A DNA stretch of 64,000 nucleotides from Rotaria socialis. Lineage: Eukaryota > Rotifera > Eurotatoria > Philodinida > Philodinidae. Position numbers and translations under genes: made by a program. Shown piece by piece: positions 1 through 11,482 of the stretch (its first letter is position 1; each line of letters begins with the position of its first letter). Location: assembly GCA_905331475.1 (NCBI GenBank), contig CAJNYU010000023.1:64634-128633 (forward strand). The letters run 5' to 3'. The notes under the pieces are model-generated. The model was not told the origin of the DNA. It did not search any database and worked only from the letters and a program-made list of their open reading frames with translations.

Positions 1-1
1 T

Positions 2-1617
2 CATTTAGAATGTTTACATCCTGTACTTTTATCGGTACCTCAACATGAATGGTTTTGTCCATTGTGTGAACATAGAAAATTATCCAATAGTTTAATTGAA
101 AAATTCAAAGAATTATTAATTAATTTGCATCAAACTGAAACAACACGAAGAATGTGTATGCTAAAAAAATCTTCGCCACGAAAAATTAAACCAAAAGTTT
201 ATACCAGTGATGAGAGTATTACAGAATCTGAGCACGAAAATTCTATGAATAATGACGAATTAGCATTTCAAATAAATGATAATACTAATCTATCATCGTC
301 TTGTACTACTGATGAAACTACTACTACATATAATATAAGTCAACGTGGTCGTCAGCGACATATTCGATTCGATATGAAAAAAATTTTCGATTCCCACGAT
401 GAATTTAATATTGATTCAGATACTGATGATGAATATAAAAGTGATATTAATTCAGAAACAACGAAATTCAATTTACAACTACCTAACCAAATTACTCGTT
501 TACTTCATCGCCGTCATCGATCACCAACAAAAAATCATCAACGAACAAGAACACTCACACAATATGTAAGTAATTTTAATGAGTGAACAAGACTTAGAGA
601 AGATATTAGAATTTAAGTAGGTATATTGCTGAGGATTTTTCGAAATTTATCCATTCAATATATATTTTTAAAAAAAGCATGGACTGAAAAATGTAGCCCA
701 CTGTACTGCAGTGGCATATGCTAGTCTTGACCGTCTCTCTTTTTGCGCCTGATACATTTTAACTATCTCAAATATGGGCAGAGAACTGATAGAAAAATAT
801 CTTTTTTGTGTTCCTATTGAAATATTTCATTATTTTCTCTCTTATGCTAGAAATCAATTGATATTAATGAACAACTTGGCTCACCACTTGTTTATGTTAA
901 TTCTGATGGAAATTCTGATCAAATAGAATCTTTTGTAACGAATTCTAAACAAACATCACAAATTGCACGTCGATGGAATTATGTTCAACGGCGTAGTCGA
1001 CTTAAAGTTATGAATATGAAATTATTAAATGAAACAATAGGACCTGAATGTGTTGATGAAAATGAATTATTTTGCCCGGATGATATGTCACTATCAAATG
1101 CTAATGATAGTTTAAGTAACAGTGAAATAAGAGATGAAGATAATTTAATGATGCATTCAAACATCAATTCAGTAGAATCAATAAATGTAGAATCAATTGA
1201 AAAATCTTCATCAAAAACCATTTTAAAAAAAGCAGACGCCAGTTTTGATCGACTTACTCGTGATATTCAATGTGCATTAACTGAGACAAATACATTTCCA
1301 AGTGTAACAAAAACTAAAGCCACGTGTGTTGAATTTTTTTCTTTGTCTTTACAATAGTTTAAAATTATATTTCTAGCAGTGATCAACAGCCTGTTAAACG
1401 AACCACCAAAATGCATCATTCGCTATATATGACAAAAGTTCCATATCGATCATTTCCATTGTCTTTGTTTCAATCATCTTGCAATGGATTTAATATTTTT
1501 AAAACGGAAGATTTTTCAAATTCTAAATCTCTTTCAACTACTATTCAAACATCCTCTTCATTGTCGCCTTTGAAAGATACAAATCTTGATCAAACATTAC
1601 CGACGATGGATATATAA
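2..1617 (+). CDS. RSF1: RSF1-like PHD-finger protein, 3' part
   Basis: The 5' end lies outside the window. Exons 2-565, 851-1323 and 1377-1617 join in frame across introns of 285 and 53 bp to at least 425 residues and a TAA stop. The first 25 codons are the C-terminal half of a PHD finger (HLECL, EWFCPLCEH), supplying the last His and Cys zinc ligands. The rest is acidic, Ser- and Asn-rich and low in complexity. The helix right after the PHD resembles remodeling and spacing factor 1, which is known to partner ISWI ATPases in chromatin remodelling. What is seen is a PHD end plus a disordered acidic tail; the RSF1 assignment is by resemblance of the PHD border only, and another PHD family is possible. 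Confidence 0.6.
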
Positions 1618-3036
1618 TATTTGTTTCTATTGATTTTATTTTAGATTCTCAAATCAAGTCACATGTATTATTTTTTTGTATATATAGCTATTAGATACCG
1701 TATTTATGTTTGTGTCGACGATTAGCGCGTGTTACATGCTGAATACTAGAGTTAACGCTAAATAGAGAAGCATATCGATTATTATTATACTAAATTTTGT
1801 TTTATGGTTATGATATCTAAATAATTTGCTTATATTAATAGAATTGGTTATTTGATTTATCATAAATAAATAATACTCAATCTCTAATTGATGATTTTAG
1901 GAAAAATATATAGATACGAATCTAGTACTAAGTCTATGTATGATATAAAGGGTGTAGGTGTGGCTCCATTGGTATTTAACTAATCGAGCAGTCCCTTATA
2001 CCATACCCACTCCCTTGCTGTGTTATCGTTGCGCGGTAATAGGAAACTATTTTTTTGATTGAAACTGTCTCTAGTTATACATATCAGAGATTCGTGAGTC
2101 AGCCAAATCTATCTTAAAAAATGATCTTTTAGGTAGTTTCTCAGTCCCCTACAACAATTAGTATGTTTTATTTCTTTATATCTCATTAAATACTGTTAAT
2201 ACATATAAATAAATTAACAAAACAAAATTAAAAAATATATTTAGAGCAAAATTCTAATTCTAATCTTGCCTAGTTGGAACTAGAATTCAAGTACAGACCA
2301 GGATTTTCTGCGGGCAGCATTGAAATCATGATTGTGGCGAGAGAAAATTAGGATTCGACTAGAGATAACTTCATATCTTGAGGGTGTGGGGGTACATAAA
2401 AACACAAGATACTCACACTCAGGCACCCTGTGGATTTTCAAGATATGCGCATTCTGTGAAATACCAGTTTTACTGTTAATTTAACTCCAGCTATTTGACT
2501 GATCAGAACAGCAGTGAGATCTCACCTGAGCTGCGAAGGCGCGTAAATAATGAAATCCAGCTAACATGCCTGAAACATGCAGACCCAGTGAAATTATCAA
2601 CTCGCTAAACCCACATCAGCATCGTGCACCCTACATGCATATCCTGGCATCATACTTTAGCAAGTCGATCTGATTTATAAATATCTAGCACAGCTCAATG
2701 TTACAAACAATTTCCCTGGCGGTCTTTTGTCCGGCCACCTACAAATCTGTCATAGTGAAGGATTACTATTTGCTGGTACCTATGCTATTGATTATCCCAC
2801 ACACTGAGCAAAGAGTAGATTATTATTATTTCAAGTGATAAATACAAAATTGATGAAATATCTATTTCGTTTAATCAAAAACTAACCAAAATTTCAAAAA
2901 AGGTTCAGTATTGATTTAATATACAAATAAATACCATTAATCAGTGTAATCGGCGTCCACACTGAAATTCTCTGTCCTAAACACTTCAGCAATTAAAGTC
3001 GCTGCTCAGGTTCTTCCAGTGGTGTTTTTGTGTGGC
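1618..3036. other. Gene-free interval with two telomere-like hairpins
   Basis: No supportable gene. An AATAAATAAATAA stretch near 1863 may serve as the poly(A) signal of the RSF1-like gene. Two G-rich/C-rich inverted pairs lie at 1949-2014 and 2372-2447. The part just below 3037 is probably 3' UTR of the membrane-protein gene on the minus strand. Confidence 0.5.
2372..2447. repeat. Telomere-like hairpin (TGTGGG-type)
   Basis: A G-rich arm (AGGGTGTGGGGGT at 2381) faces a C-rich arm (CACCC near 2424). The pair is bracketed by a further inverted match, CATATCTTGA at 2372 against TCAAGATATG at 2438. A weaker example sits at 1949-2014. Confidence 0.5.
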
Positions 3037-4212
3037 TCATTGAATGTTTACCATTTTGTCAGAACCCGGAGCTGCTTGGCGACTGCGTTTACGTCGAGTC
3101 TTTCTGGTTAAAGCAACATCTGTTTCGAATTGAAGTTCTTCCGTTCTATTATTATCGCTGATTGAAATGCTCGTCGGAGATATGCTCCTCGGACCTTTTA
3201 AAAGTGCAACCCAATCTTTCGCATCGACTGCGTAAGCTATAGCAGTAATCGTGCTATGCATGATAACTAAGTTCATTAATAGCATGGGAACTGTATCTGA
3301 TATGTCTATTCTTTTCGAGCAGTTTAGACCGATAAGTACTAAAACCAAAATACATATCGAGAGATCAAAGATAAGAATTGCGAATTGTAAGTAAGGACGT
3401 TTAAACATGCTTGGATCTTGTTGATGTTTCATTATGGAATGATGTAGTCCCATAATAGAGGCCAATTTAACAAATAAACCCGCAGCAATACCTTTATGGC
3501 GTTCGTTAGCAAATAAGTTGACTACAAGAACCAATTTCAAATAGTATTTAAGTACATATAGTACGGAAAAACACACTCCAATCCGCTCAATAAAGTAAAT
3601 TACATCATAATTCTTCCAGGTCCACCAATAACACACAATGGTACTATTAAATGTTGTGTTGATTTTCTCCTCAGCATAGCACTGAATATAGCTGTCCGGT
3701 TGATCTTTTCCCAGCGTGAACTCAAAACAATCTGTAACATCGTATGGCGGACACAAAGCATTCCTCAGTTTAGTGCTCTCTGGTACAATGAATCTAATAA
3801 TGAATATAAGTGATATAGAGTTCAGGATGCATACAATCAACCAGTCGAACGATAATTTCACCAACGAGAAAAATTTATTTTCAAACGCAATCTTTTTGCC
3901 ATAAAAGTCTATCAATACTTTGGTCCTTCGTTTTTTTGCTGGTGATTCAACAGATTCATTAACATTTGCCTGTGTCACTGCCTGGATGTTTTCAGTATGC
4001 TCTTCGTTTTCATCAATATTGCTTGCTTTTATGTCAAGTAGTCCCTCAATAATCCAATAGAACAACTGGCACCAGTATTTTCCTAGACAAAGTATGATAA
4101 CATAAATCAATACTAGTAACACTATATAAGCATTCCCTGCAGTATTGTAATACATGTTATATAAATATTTTTCACTTGGGGACAATGGCATGACTTCAGT
4201 TCGTTGATCCAA
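3037..4212 (-). CDS. Multipass membrane protein of unknown function
   Basis: Not recognised. An open frame of about 390 residues with five predicted membrane helices near residues 28-47, 123-143, 210-234, 276-297 and 308-330. A loop at about 145-205 holds four cysteines and two N-glycosylation sequons (NTT, NST), so it is probably extracellular. The C-terminal 60 residues are Ser/Arg/Lys rich and probably cytosolic. The first codon of the open span is TTG; the first ATG is seven codons in, at 4191. A good acceptor (TTGTTTTAG) lies at 4222, in phase, so either ATG 4191 is the start with a spliced leader or short 5' exon, or an upstream coding exon is missing from this model. No family resemblance to a channel, receptor or transporter could be fixed by eye. 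Confidence 0.7.
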   Translation of the reverse strand: MDQRTEVMPLSPSEKYLYNMYYNTAGNAYIVLLVLIYVIILCLGKYWCQLFYWIIEGLLDIKASNIDENEEHTENIQAVTQANVNESVESPAKKRRTKVLIDFYGKKIAFENKFFSLVKLSFDWLIVCILNSISLIFIIRFIVPESTKLRNALCPPYDVTDCFEFTLGKDQPDSYIQCYAEEKINTTFNSTIVCYWWTWKNYDVIYFIERIGVCFSVLYVLKYYLKLVLVVNLFANERHKGIAAGLFVKLASIMGLHHSIMKHQQDPSMFKRPYLQFAILIFDLSICILVLVLIGLNCSKRIDISDTVPMLLMNLVIMHSTITAIAYAVDAKDWVALLKGPRSISPTSISISDNNRTEELQFETDVALTRKTRRKRSRQAAPGSDKMVNIQ

Positions 4213-5472
4213 TAGTTCACTCTAAAACAAAGTAATATGATCAGATAAACAGTTTTTCTCTAGAATCCAAAGGTGTGATGTGTTTTCTAAGTATAAATTT
4301 ACTATCTTTGCTCGCAGGTATAAAAATACTACTGTATGCTAAAAGCGAGAATTTTCTCTACACTTCGCAACAGCTGGTGAATGCTCAATACATTTATACA
4401 GTGTCAGAATTACATATTCAGTAATCTCTCAGGCAAACTATCAACGTATGAGTGATGATTACCTTGAACAAAGACGATATTTGATATTTCTATCAGCACA
4501 TCTCCCTGTATTTCTAATAGTAGTAGTAAGTCGTCAGATACCTAAGTGTACAAGAGTTTTGAAATTTTCAAATGAATCTTTACACATTATTTCACCTAGC
4601 AAAACTCTCACTGGACAATGGATTGTGTAACGACTTCTATCACACTGAGGTAAATACATGCAGAACTTCTAGAAACTCAGTAAAACCTTCGCTAAAGAAA
4701 CTAAAAATCATCGCTTTTAACTCATTCTACATGATAAATGAGTGAATATTTTAACTGTCATATTTAGCTTTTCATCATCACTTGCTGCATTAAATCAGGA
4801 ATGCATTCGCTAGGTTTTATCAATTTTCATTTGAAAAAAGAAGAAGTTAACACACTTACTCAAATATCATGATGCTATAGATTCCAGTCTAGGGTTCATA
4901 TAATCGAAAAAATGCATGTATTACTATAACTAAACGTTGGTAAAATTTGACTGTATTAACGAGGATTTAATCATTGCGACTAATTCACAATATGAAAAGT
5001 GTTCTCATGCGAGTTTTAGGTTCGAAGTGAAATATCAAGCAATGAAAGAAAAAAATATATACTCATGCAAATGAGAACACTGCTAATATATGCCCCTTAA
5101 AAAGGAAGTACGTTTCGATAAAAATATACACAATCATGGTAACTAATTGAAACAAAAAGAAAACATTTAAGTGTATACATTACTATCTCATTGTACTTCT
5201 TTAAATTTTATCTTATCTTTAGGAGTTCTTTGTAGCTAGAACAATATTGTGACAAGACAGTCAAACAGGTCAAAGAAGAATGTGCGTGAGAATTTTAAAC
5301 AAAAAATTAATTATATTTGAACTTTCGTCAGGCAGCCGATATTTTTTTCGGGATAGTCATCAAGGTAATACTATACACAAATTATCAACAAAAACTAAGA
5401 AAGACATATTGCCATGAGTAGATTACAGGGTGAGTGATGGTGGAAGAGTGTGCATGGGTATGAAACAGCTTG

Positions 5473-5525
5473 AGGGTGCGGGTATGGACGTGATTTTTTT
5501 ATTGCAACACCCACACCCACACCCG
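5473..5525. repeat. Telomere-like hairpin
   Basis: GAGGGTGCGGGTATGG at 5473 is followed after about 20 bp by CACCCACACCCACACCC, which is nearly perfect (TGTGGG)n on the other strand. The arms can fold back on each other. Confidence 0.6.
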
Positions 5526-5650
5526 GCCTATTTACTGCCGTAAATATACCGTTTTGGCATCGTTTACCGTCGATAAACAGACTGTAAACGAGTCCGTTTT
5601 GATCAGCCTTGGTATTAAAATAAATATGGATATAAAAATAATTACTGAAG

Positions 5651-5706
5651 AGGGTGTGGGTGTGGGTATAAGTCTCTTACTCTCCGTCATGCACACCCAC
5701 ATCCCA
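5651..5706. repeat. Telomere-like hairpin
   Basis: AGGGTGTGGGTGTGGG at 5651 and CACACCCACATCCC ending at 5706, separated by about 25 bp, form inverted arms of TGTGGG-type repeat. Confidence 0.6.
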
Positions 5707-6855
5707 TCTAACCGCACGTTCTAACACAAGAAGCAACGCAAAGAGAGCTCCATCTCTCAGAAAATAATCTCATCGACTCACAACAAGTCACATAGTAGTC
5801 GAGCTTTTGACGGCATGTGATTATTTGTTAGTAGATATTTTTTTATTGAGTCAATCATTGAAAGGAATAAAAACTCTAGGATATCGTCCATCTTTCTTAC
5901 GTCCACAACAAATTTATAAACACGAGATTATCGTGCACCAAAAAAACGAAATTAATAGATCTTACAATAAAGAATTTGATAATACTAAATATCTTTCATT
6001 GAGCAAGGCCAAAGGCTTTTTACTGGTGATTACTCGAATTATCGGATGGTTTACATTGACGACATACTGTGTGAGAGATTGACTGTGGATGACCAGGAAA
6101 ATCTCTCTATCTTTGAGATGGAAAAGCATGAAGTCAAATGCTATCAACCAAGAGACAAGAATCAAAATTTTTCAGTTTGTGATTATGGTGAGGATACTCC
6201 TGTCAATGGATAGTAATTATTTTGAATTTTATTTTGCCTGCCAGTCGACAATAGCTTGGTCCAATTAATTTACCGTAAAGGATTGTTGTCGATTAATTGA
6301 TAGACTTCATATGATCGACATCGAAAACTATCAAATGATGCGAGTTAGTCTAAAGAAGTGAAACAGGACAATAGCAGAAGAAAGGGGGAAACCAAATCAG
6401 CATTTAGTTGGGCTTGTTTTTTCATTGATATGGCAAACCCTATACGTCCTCAATCACAGTTATCAACGAGGCCAATAACATTTCTTTACAATAAACTTCT
6501 TCAGATTAAAAAATTTTTCGTCATTGGTCTCGAATTAATTCCGTTGAATGACAACAGTAGTGAATTTCATTCCTATGCAATATGTACATACACCAGGTAG
6601 ATTCATATAAACATGAAAAATATGACGAGTTTATCCCTCTTGATAAACCCAAACATAGTAACCTAATTGAATGAATCCTTCGGGAAGAAAGCTTAACACT
6701 TAATAATTGATATGCAGTTTGCTCGTGTGCTAGATTCCACAATTTTCTTTATGATTGTAGGTTGAAATCACCAAGCACAAGAAATAGATGTCCAACTTGT
6801 AGATACCATGCCGATGGTGTATCTACTGCATCAATGCAAGCGACGTCCAAGCGTT

Positions 6856-6904
6856 GAGGGTGTGTGTGGGTGTTGTATCTTAATCCAAATCACACCCACA
6901 CCCA
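6856..6904. repeat. Telomere-like hairpin
   Basis: GAGGGTGTGTGTGGGTG at 6856 and CACACCCACACCC ending at 6904 form inverted TGTGGG-type arms around an 18 bp AT-rich spacer. Confidence 0.6.
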
Positions 6905-7016
6905 TCTTTGAACGAGGGAATGGCATGGACACTGGTTTCATAGCAATTCCTCAAAGTGGCGATCTATCTGTATTACAAGGATTTCAGTTCGGCACAGCGC
7001 TCGACGACCCAGCATA

Positions 7017-8203
7017 TAGGGATGCACCAGTGCCAGTAGTACTGGTTTCTACTTTCGAAAATAACTATTAGCTAAATGAGTCATTTTATCAGCCATCACT
7101 TCCTTTATCTATATTCAAGTGAAAAATTGAGTTTTGCAGCAGTTTGCAACAGTATAAGATGTTGTATACTCAACTAACTGATAGCGTTATCTAGAACATT
7201 TTTCAATGTTTTCCAACATGTTTGAAGAAAAAAGATCATTAATTCAGGTCGTAGTCATGGTAAAAAAAGAAACTGTGCTCGAAAATTTATATTGGGCATA
7301 TTATATAGCACTAAAAGTCGGTCAATCGAGAAAACAATAAATGTATATGTTGGAAAGAATAACAATTGTCACACGTATTAGTATTAAATAAGAAAATACT
7401 ATTGATACGAGGGCAACTTATGCACTGATTTTATTCAATACTAATAAAACTACTATATTGATGTGTCAGCTTCAACTTGTATGTATAAATCCAAAACGAT
7501 AAAGAGTGAAGGACAGCATTTTTGATTACATAAGTTAAAGGATTCTCTCAAACTATTGGTATCGTTACAAAATTGAACAGGTAATAGTGACATTGCTTGT
7601 TTACCGTGCTGTAATTTTCATTTAATACATGTATTATCTGGTCCATATCCGATATCGTGAACAAAAAAATGTCTAGCTTTAGCTATGCAACTTATATACA
7701 TAAACGAATGCAATAAATATGTGAAAATAGTGTCATTCGACTGAGAGAGAAGTAGAAAAATCAAGCCATTTACTTGTATGAGATTTATGTAACTAAAAGT
7801 TGATAAAGTTCACTAAATATACAATTCTTGTTTTTGTGATCCATTAAACCTAAGTTCAAGTTGGTATGTTAAGCACAGTATTCAGATTCATCGGTTTATC
7901 TCATAAGATTGTTTTACTATCTGACTAAGTCCATGAATGAGATTATTTTTTCTTCAGAAACATTGAAAACCATTGAAAAATGCTCTAGATAACGCTATCA
8001 GTTAGTTGAGTATACAATATATTATACTGTTGCAAACTGCTGCAAAACTCAATTTTTCACTTGAATATAGATAAACGAAGTGGTGGCTGATAAAATGACT
8101 CATTTAGCTAATAGTTATTTTCGAAAGTAGAAACCAGTATTACTGGTGATCAGTATTTACTGGGCCAGTAGACCAGTATAATACTGGTACTGGTGCATCC
8201 CTA
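7017..8203. mobile_element. Non-autonomous hAT-type element with long TIRs
   Basis: The ends TAGGGATGCACCAG (7017) and CTGGTGCATCCCTA (8203) are exact inverted repeats, and homology continues inward for about 200 bp (left arm to about 7222, right arm from about 7950). The element is flanked by an exact 8 bp duplication, CCAGCATA (7009-7016 and 8204-8211). An 8 bp target duplication and a TIR beginning YARNG are hallmarks of the hAT superfamily. The interior (about 730 bp) has no transposase or other ORF, so it would need to be moved in trans. The right arm carries an extra run of about 45 bp of CCAGTAT-like repeats that the left arm lacks. Confidence 0.85.
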
Positions 8204-8712
8204 CCAGCATAGGATCCCACATTGGTTACTATTGAAGGTAGTATCGTTAACGACATGATCGACAGGCATAGATTCAAATGAGATACCCACTCGAACTGCA
8301 TGGGGAAATCTGCAGATAGTCTCCAATACCGTTCCATACCTCAACTACCGTTTTATTATTGCTGATCAGCGTGCACCAATACACTGAGATACAGATTTTC
8401 GGCTACTTCATGAACTAACTCAAATATTAGTCAATGAAAACATTATCGACTGATAGATTTCGGATGTGGATGTCACCTAATATTCATCCACATCTATACA
8501 CTCACACCTTTTACTATTATTTCATTCCATGTTCTCATACATACGACTACCATTCCTTGTTAGCATTTGATTTGTGTTCTCCAGAATTATCGTACAGTTG
8601 ATTAAATAATTCATCAATAGTTTATTCATAAAAAAAAAGCAAATGATGCTATTCTATTCAAATCCAACACATTTGAAAAAAAGAATCTTTTTCGATAGAA
8701 TATATTTATAAT

Positions 8713-9759
8713 CTACTGTTTCACTTGTTTTTTTTCTTTAAAATATTTCAATCCAGTTATGATTACTATACTTGCTAGAACAAGTATTGAACCAGCTATT
8801 GATAAAAGATTAGATTTTGTTGATGAAAAAATATTTTGTAATATAAGAGAGAACAAAATATTGCTTGATTGAACTATTGTAAATATTGCTGGATGCTCAC
8901 GTTTAACTGCTTTTTGTGTTAATACTATTGCAACTATATGCAATAAGCAAACCAATGAAGCAAACAGATAATTCCAAGTAAAAAAATAATTCCTAAATGA
9001 TTCCATGCCATCGGTAAAAATGTTAAAACTATAAACTACTTTAGCAACTAAAACAATCAATGTCACAACTGCATAGTGCACCATTATTGAACTGTGTTTT
9101 GTTTTGTATTTCAATAGTAAATGTTTATTTGATATTATCATTATGGATAGTGCTACGGAAGAATATAATGCAATGAATAAACCTATTAGACGTTCAACAT
9201 GAGTTTTTGATTTGCTTAATGTTGAATTAAACAAAAAACTCGGCTGAGCAACAAACACTACGCCAGCACTTGTTAATAGAATAGCTATTACCATTGGTAT
9301 CGACGGTTTTTCGCGGTAGAGCAACGCAGTTATAATGGTCGTCCAAATAACTTGTGTATAACGTACTGTTATTAAATCTGGCAATGGCAAATAACGATAA
9401 GCAAAGTAAAAAGAAAAAACACCCGTTGTAGAGAAAAAAACGTTAATAAATAAATAAAATAGTTCTTGTCTTTTTGAGTGTTCATAGAATGAATAATGTT
9501 TTATAAATTTACTGTAGATAATCAATATCGCGGAATGCAATGCATAGCAGGGTATTATAGCATCAAGTACGTCTACTTTTAATTGTTTTGATATAAACAA
9601 GGAACCTGTAAAAATAATAGCTGATAATAATATATAAACGATTCCTGCGAAACGTGCGATCAATGTTGGAGATGATTCAACAGGTTTGTCGATATTTATT
9701 GTAACTGTCGGTTCGATTAATTTCTCGATAGTCGCTTCTTTGCTCTTGTCATCTTTCAT
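8713..9759 (-). CDS. EamA-domain (SLC35-type) membrane transporter
   Basis: Single-exon gene of 348 residues starting at ATG 9759. It has about ten hydrophobic helices in two repeated halves of five, the layout of EamA proteins in the drug/metabolite transporter superfamily; the N-terminal 30 residues and the C-terminal KYFKEKKQVKQ tail are polar. A conserved-looking RYTQVIWTTIITALLYREKP stretch at the end of helix 4 fits the signature of SLC35G-like proteins. The substrate cannot be read from sequence. It probably sits in the plasma or an organelle membrane. An acceptor (ATTTTTAG) lies about 45 bp upstream of the ATG, so the transcript may have a spliced 5' end. The family call is secure, the subfamily is not. 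Confidence 0.8.
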   Translation of the reverse strand: MKDDKSKEATIEKLIEPTVTINIDKPVESSPTLIARFAGIVYILLSAIIFTGSLFISKQLKVDVLDAIIPCYALHSAILIIYSKFIKHYSFYEHSKRQELFYLFINVFFSTTGVFSFYFAYRYLPLPDLITVRYTQVIWTTIITALLYREKPSIPMVIAILLTSAGVVFVAQPSFLFNSTLSKSKTHVERLIGLFIALYSSVALSIMIISNKHLLLKYKTKHSSIMVHYAVVTLIVLVAKVVYSFNIFTDGMESFRNYFFTWNYLFASLVCLLHIVAIVLTQKAVKREHPAIFTIVQSSNILFSLILQNIFSSTKSNLLSIAGSILVLASIVIITGLKYFKEKKQVKQ

Positions 9760-11115
9760 TTCGACTTCACGTAGATTTTTAGTTGTGTCGAATTCAATTG
9801 TTGAACTAAAAATAATGCAAACACATTTTTTATTTGCAACCGTTGCATTACACCATTGTGCTTAATAGTAAACTGATAAGAAACAGAAAAAAATTGATCT
9901 TTATTCATTTCGAGGGAAAATAAATTTTTCGACCTTATTCGTGCCCTTTAACTAATATCTAGTTACACGAGCACAATTATATTATCGAATGTTTCAGAAA
10001 AAAACAAGGAGTATCTGAGAAGTTCTATTATCGTTTTTCCTCATCAGCAAATGTGCTTCTCGAAATGGATATGAAAAATACTTTTTTTTACCTTTTTTCA
10101 TCCATTGATAATTTAGCGTTGACCGATAGTGAAGATAAAGCACGTAATAGTTATATTCTCTACATGCACGCGGAGTTGAATAAACCTTATGAAGCGAACA
10201 TATTGTTACCATTGTTTTTCTTTCTTTACATAATACGCACAAAATGACTCATTCGATTGCATCCTGCTATCTATTCGTGCTTATTTTTTCCTCAAGTTAT
10301 GTATCAATATTACCAGACATCTATACACACACTATAGCATAGTTAAGAAAAAGCAAATCATAACTTGCACTGTTATATTTTATGAAAGTATAAGTATTTA
10401 CTTCAAGAAAGCTAATTCAATGAACCATTTTTTCTTATCGATTGCGCATACAAGGTCGATTGATTCACATTGCATGAAAAATCGACACAAAAAAAAAGAA
10501 ATACCCTTACGTTGATCGCAACACTTGTATTGTACTCAAAAGAAATACTTTCTTGATGGTTACATATTAAACTTGTATACATCCAGGCAACTGTGTTTTT
10601 TTTTGAAGATCACTTACATTTTGCAAAGATATGATTCTCTAATATTTATCTCAATGTAATCTCATAAAAATAAAAAGACAGCAATCCGGATCAGATACAA
10701 TTTGCTAACTTTTCCGCGCAAGCACTTCCGACAGTTGCATTTCAACCCGAAAAAAATGAATTCAAATAATGCGGGATTTGTTCATAACATTAGATCAGAT
10801 GACGCTGAATCATTGTATTAAAATACGTTGCAGTTCGTGCGACAGATGCATTGATTCGCTGATAGGTTCGCTCTATGAAAAACAATATGGAATACATTAG
10901 ATGAAAGTGTAAATAAAAAATGCATATTTCTATTGAATCTGTCATTTCAAGAGAATCGTTTTTATTTGCTGCACGAAATTTCGAAGATCTAAAAAATGTC
11001 TATTTTACAAGACAACAATAATGGCTATGATATCGAGTTAGATATAAGTGCTCCTTAACATATATTTTTCTCTCTCTATACTTTTGTAGTAAACAGTTTT
11101 ATTTATAGATTTCCA
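9760..11115. other. Gene-free interval
   Basis: AT-rich sequence between two divergent genes, presumably holding both promoters. No ORF with splice support, RNA gene or repeat was seen. Confidence 0.5.
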
Positions 11116-11482
11116 ATGAGATTTTTTATGTTCTTGATCTTTGCTGCAGCTACTGCTCTCCCGGCAAGTGTTCATTATCATGGTGATTCGACCTTAGTAC
11201 CACCGACAACCGTCGCTGAAATGATTTCCTACGATAGTTTGCTGGGTTACAGCTGCCATTCGAATAGAAATTGCGGTGGCCTCGTTACCAATGCATTGTG
11301 TGTTAATGGTAAGTGCGCATGTGCACCCGGATACATTGCCAATGGACTTTGGTCTTGTCGGAAAATAAAAGTACGATCAAGTGATGTTTGAATAAATTTA
11401 ATCTTTGCTTTCAATGATTTTATTTTAGAAAACTGCGACGATTAAAAATTCATTGAAGCGAAAAGTCAATACAGTTAAATAA
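11116..11482 (+). CDS. Small secreted cysteine-rich (EB/EGF-like) protein
   Basis: ATG 11116 opens a signal peptide (MRFFMFLIFAAATALPAS) followed by a six-cysteine module (CHSNRNCGG, LCVNGKCACAPGY, SC) with the spacing of EB or EGF-like repeats. The best model splices 11116-11370 to 11429-11482 across a 58 bp intron (GTACGA...TTTTAG), giving 102 residues with a Lys-rich tail. Reading through the intron ends after 91 residues, so a retained-intron form changes only the tail. It is probably secreted; no enzyme function is implied. It is too small to place in a family with certainty. Confidence 0.65.

Larger units (their letters stand above)
4213..8712. other. Long gene-free interval with hairpins and a MITE
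   Basis: No convincing gene on either strand; the small open frames have no splice support or recognisable motifs. It holds telomere-like hairpins at 5473-5525, 5651-5706 and 6856-6904, a weaker one at 8464-8510, and a 1187 bp element with long terminal inverted repeats at 7017-8203. Confidence 0.6.

Noticed and set aside
6808..7071. 87-codon plus-strand ORF
   Set aside because: Runs across a telomere-like hairpin into the TIR of a MITE; chimeric and without splice support.
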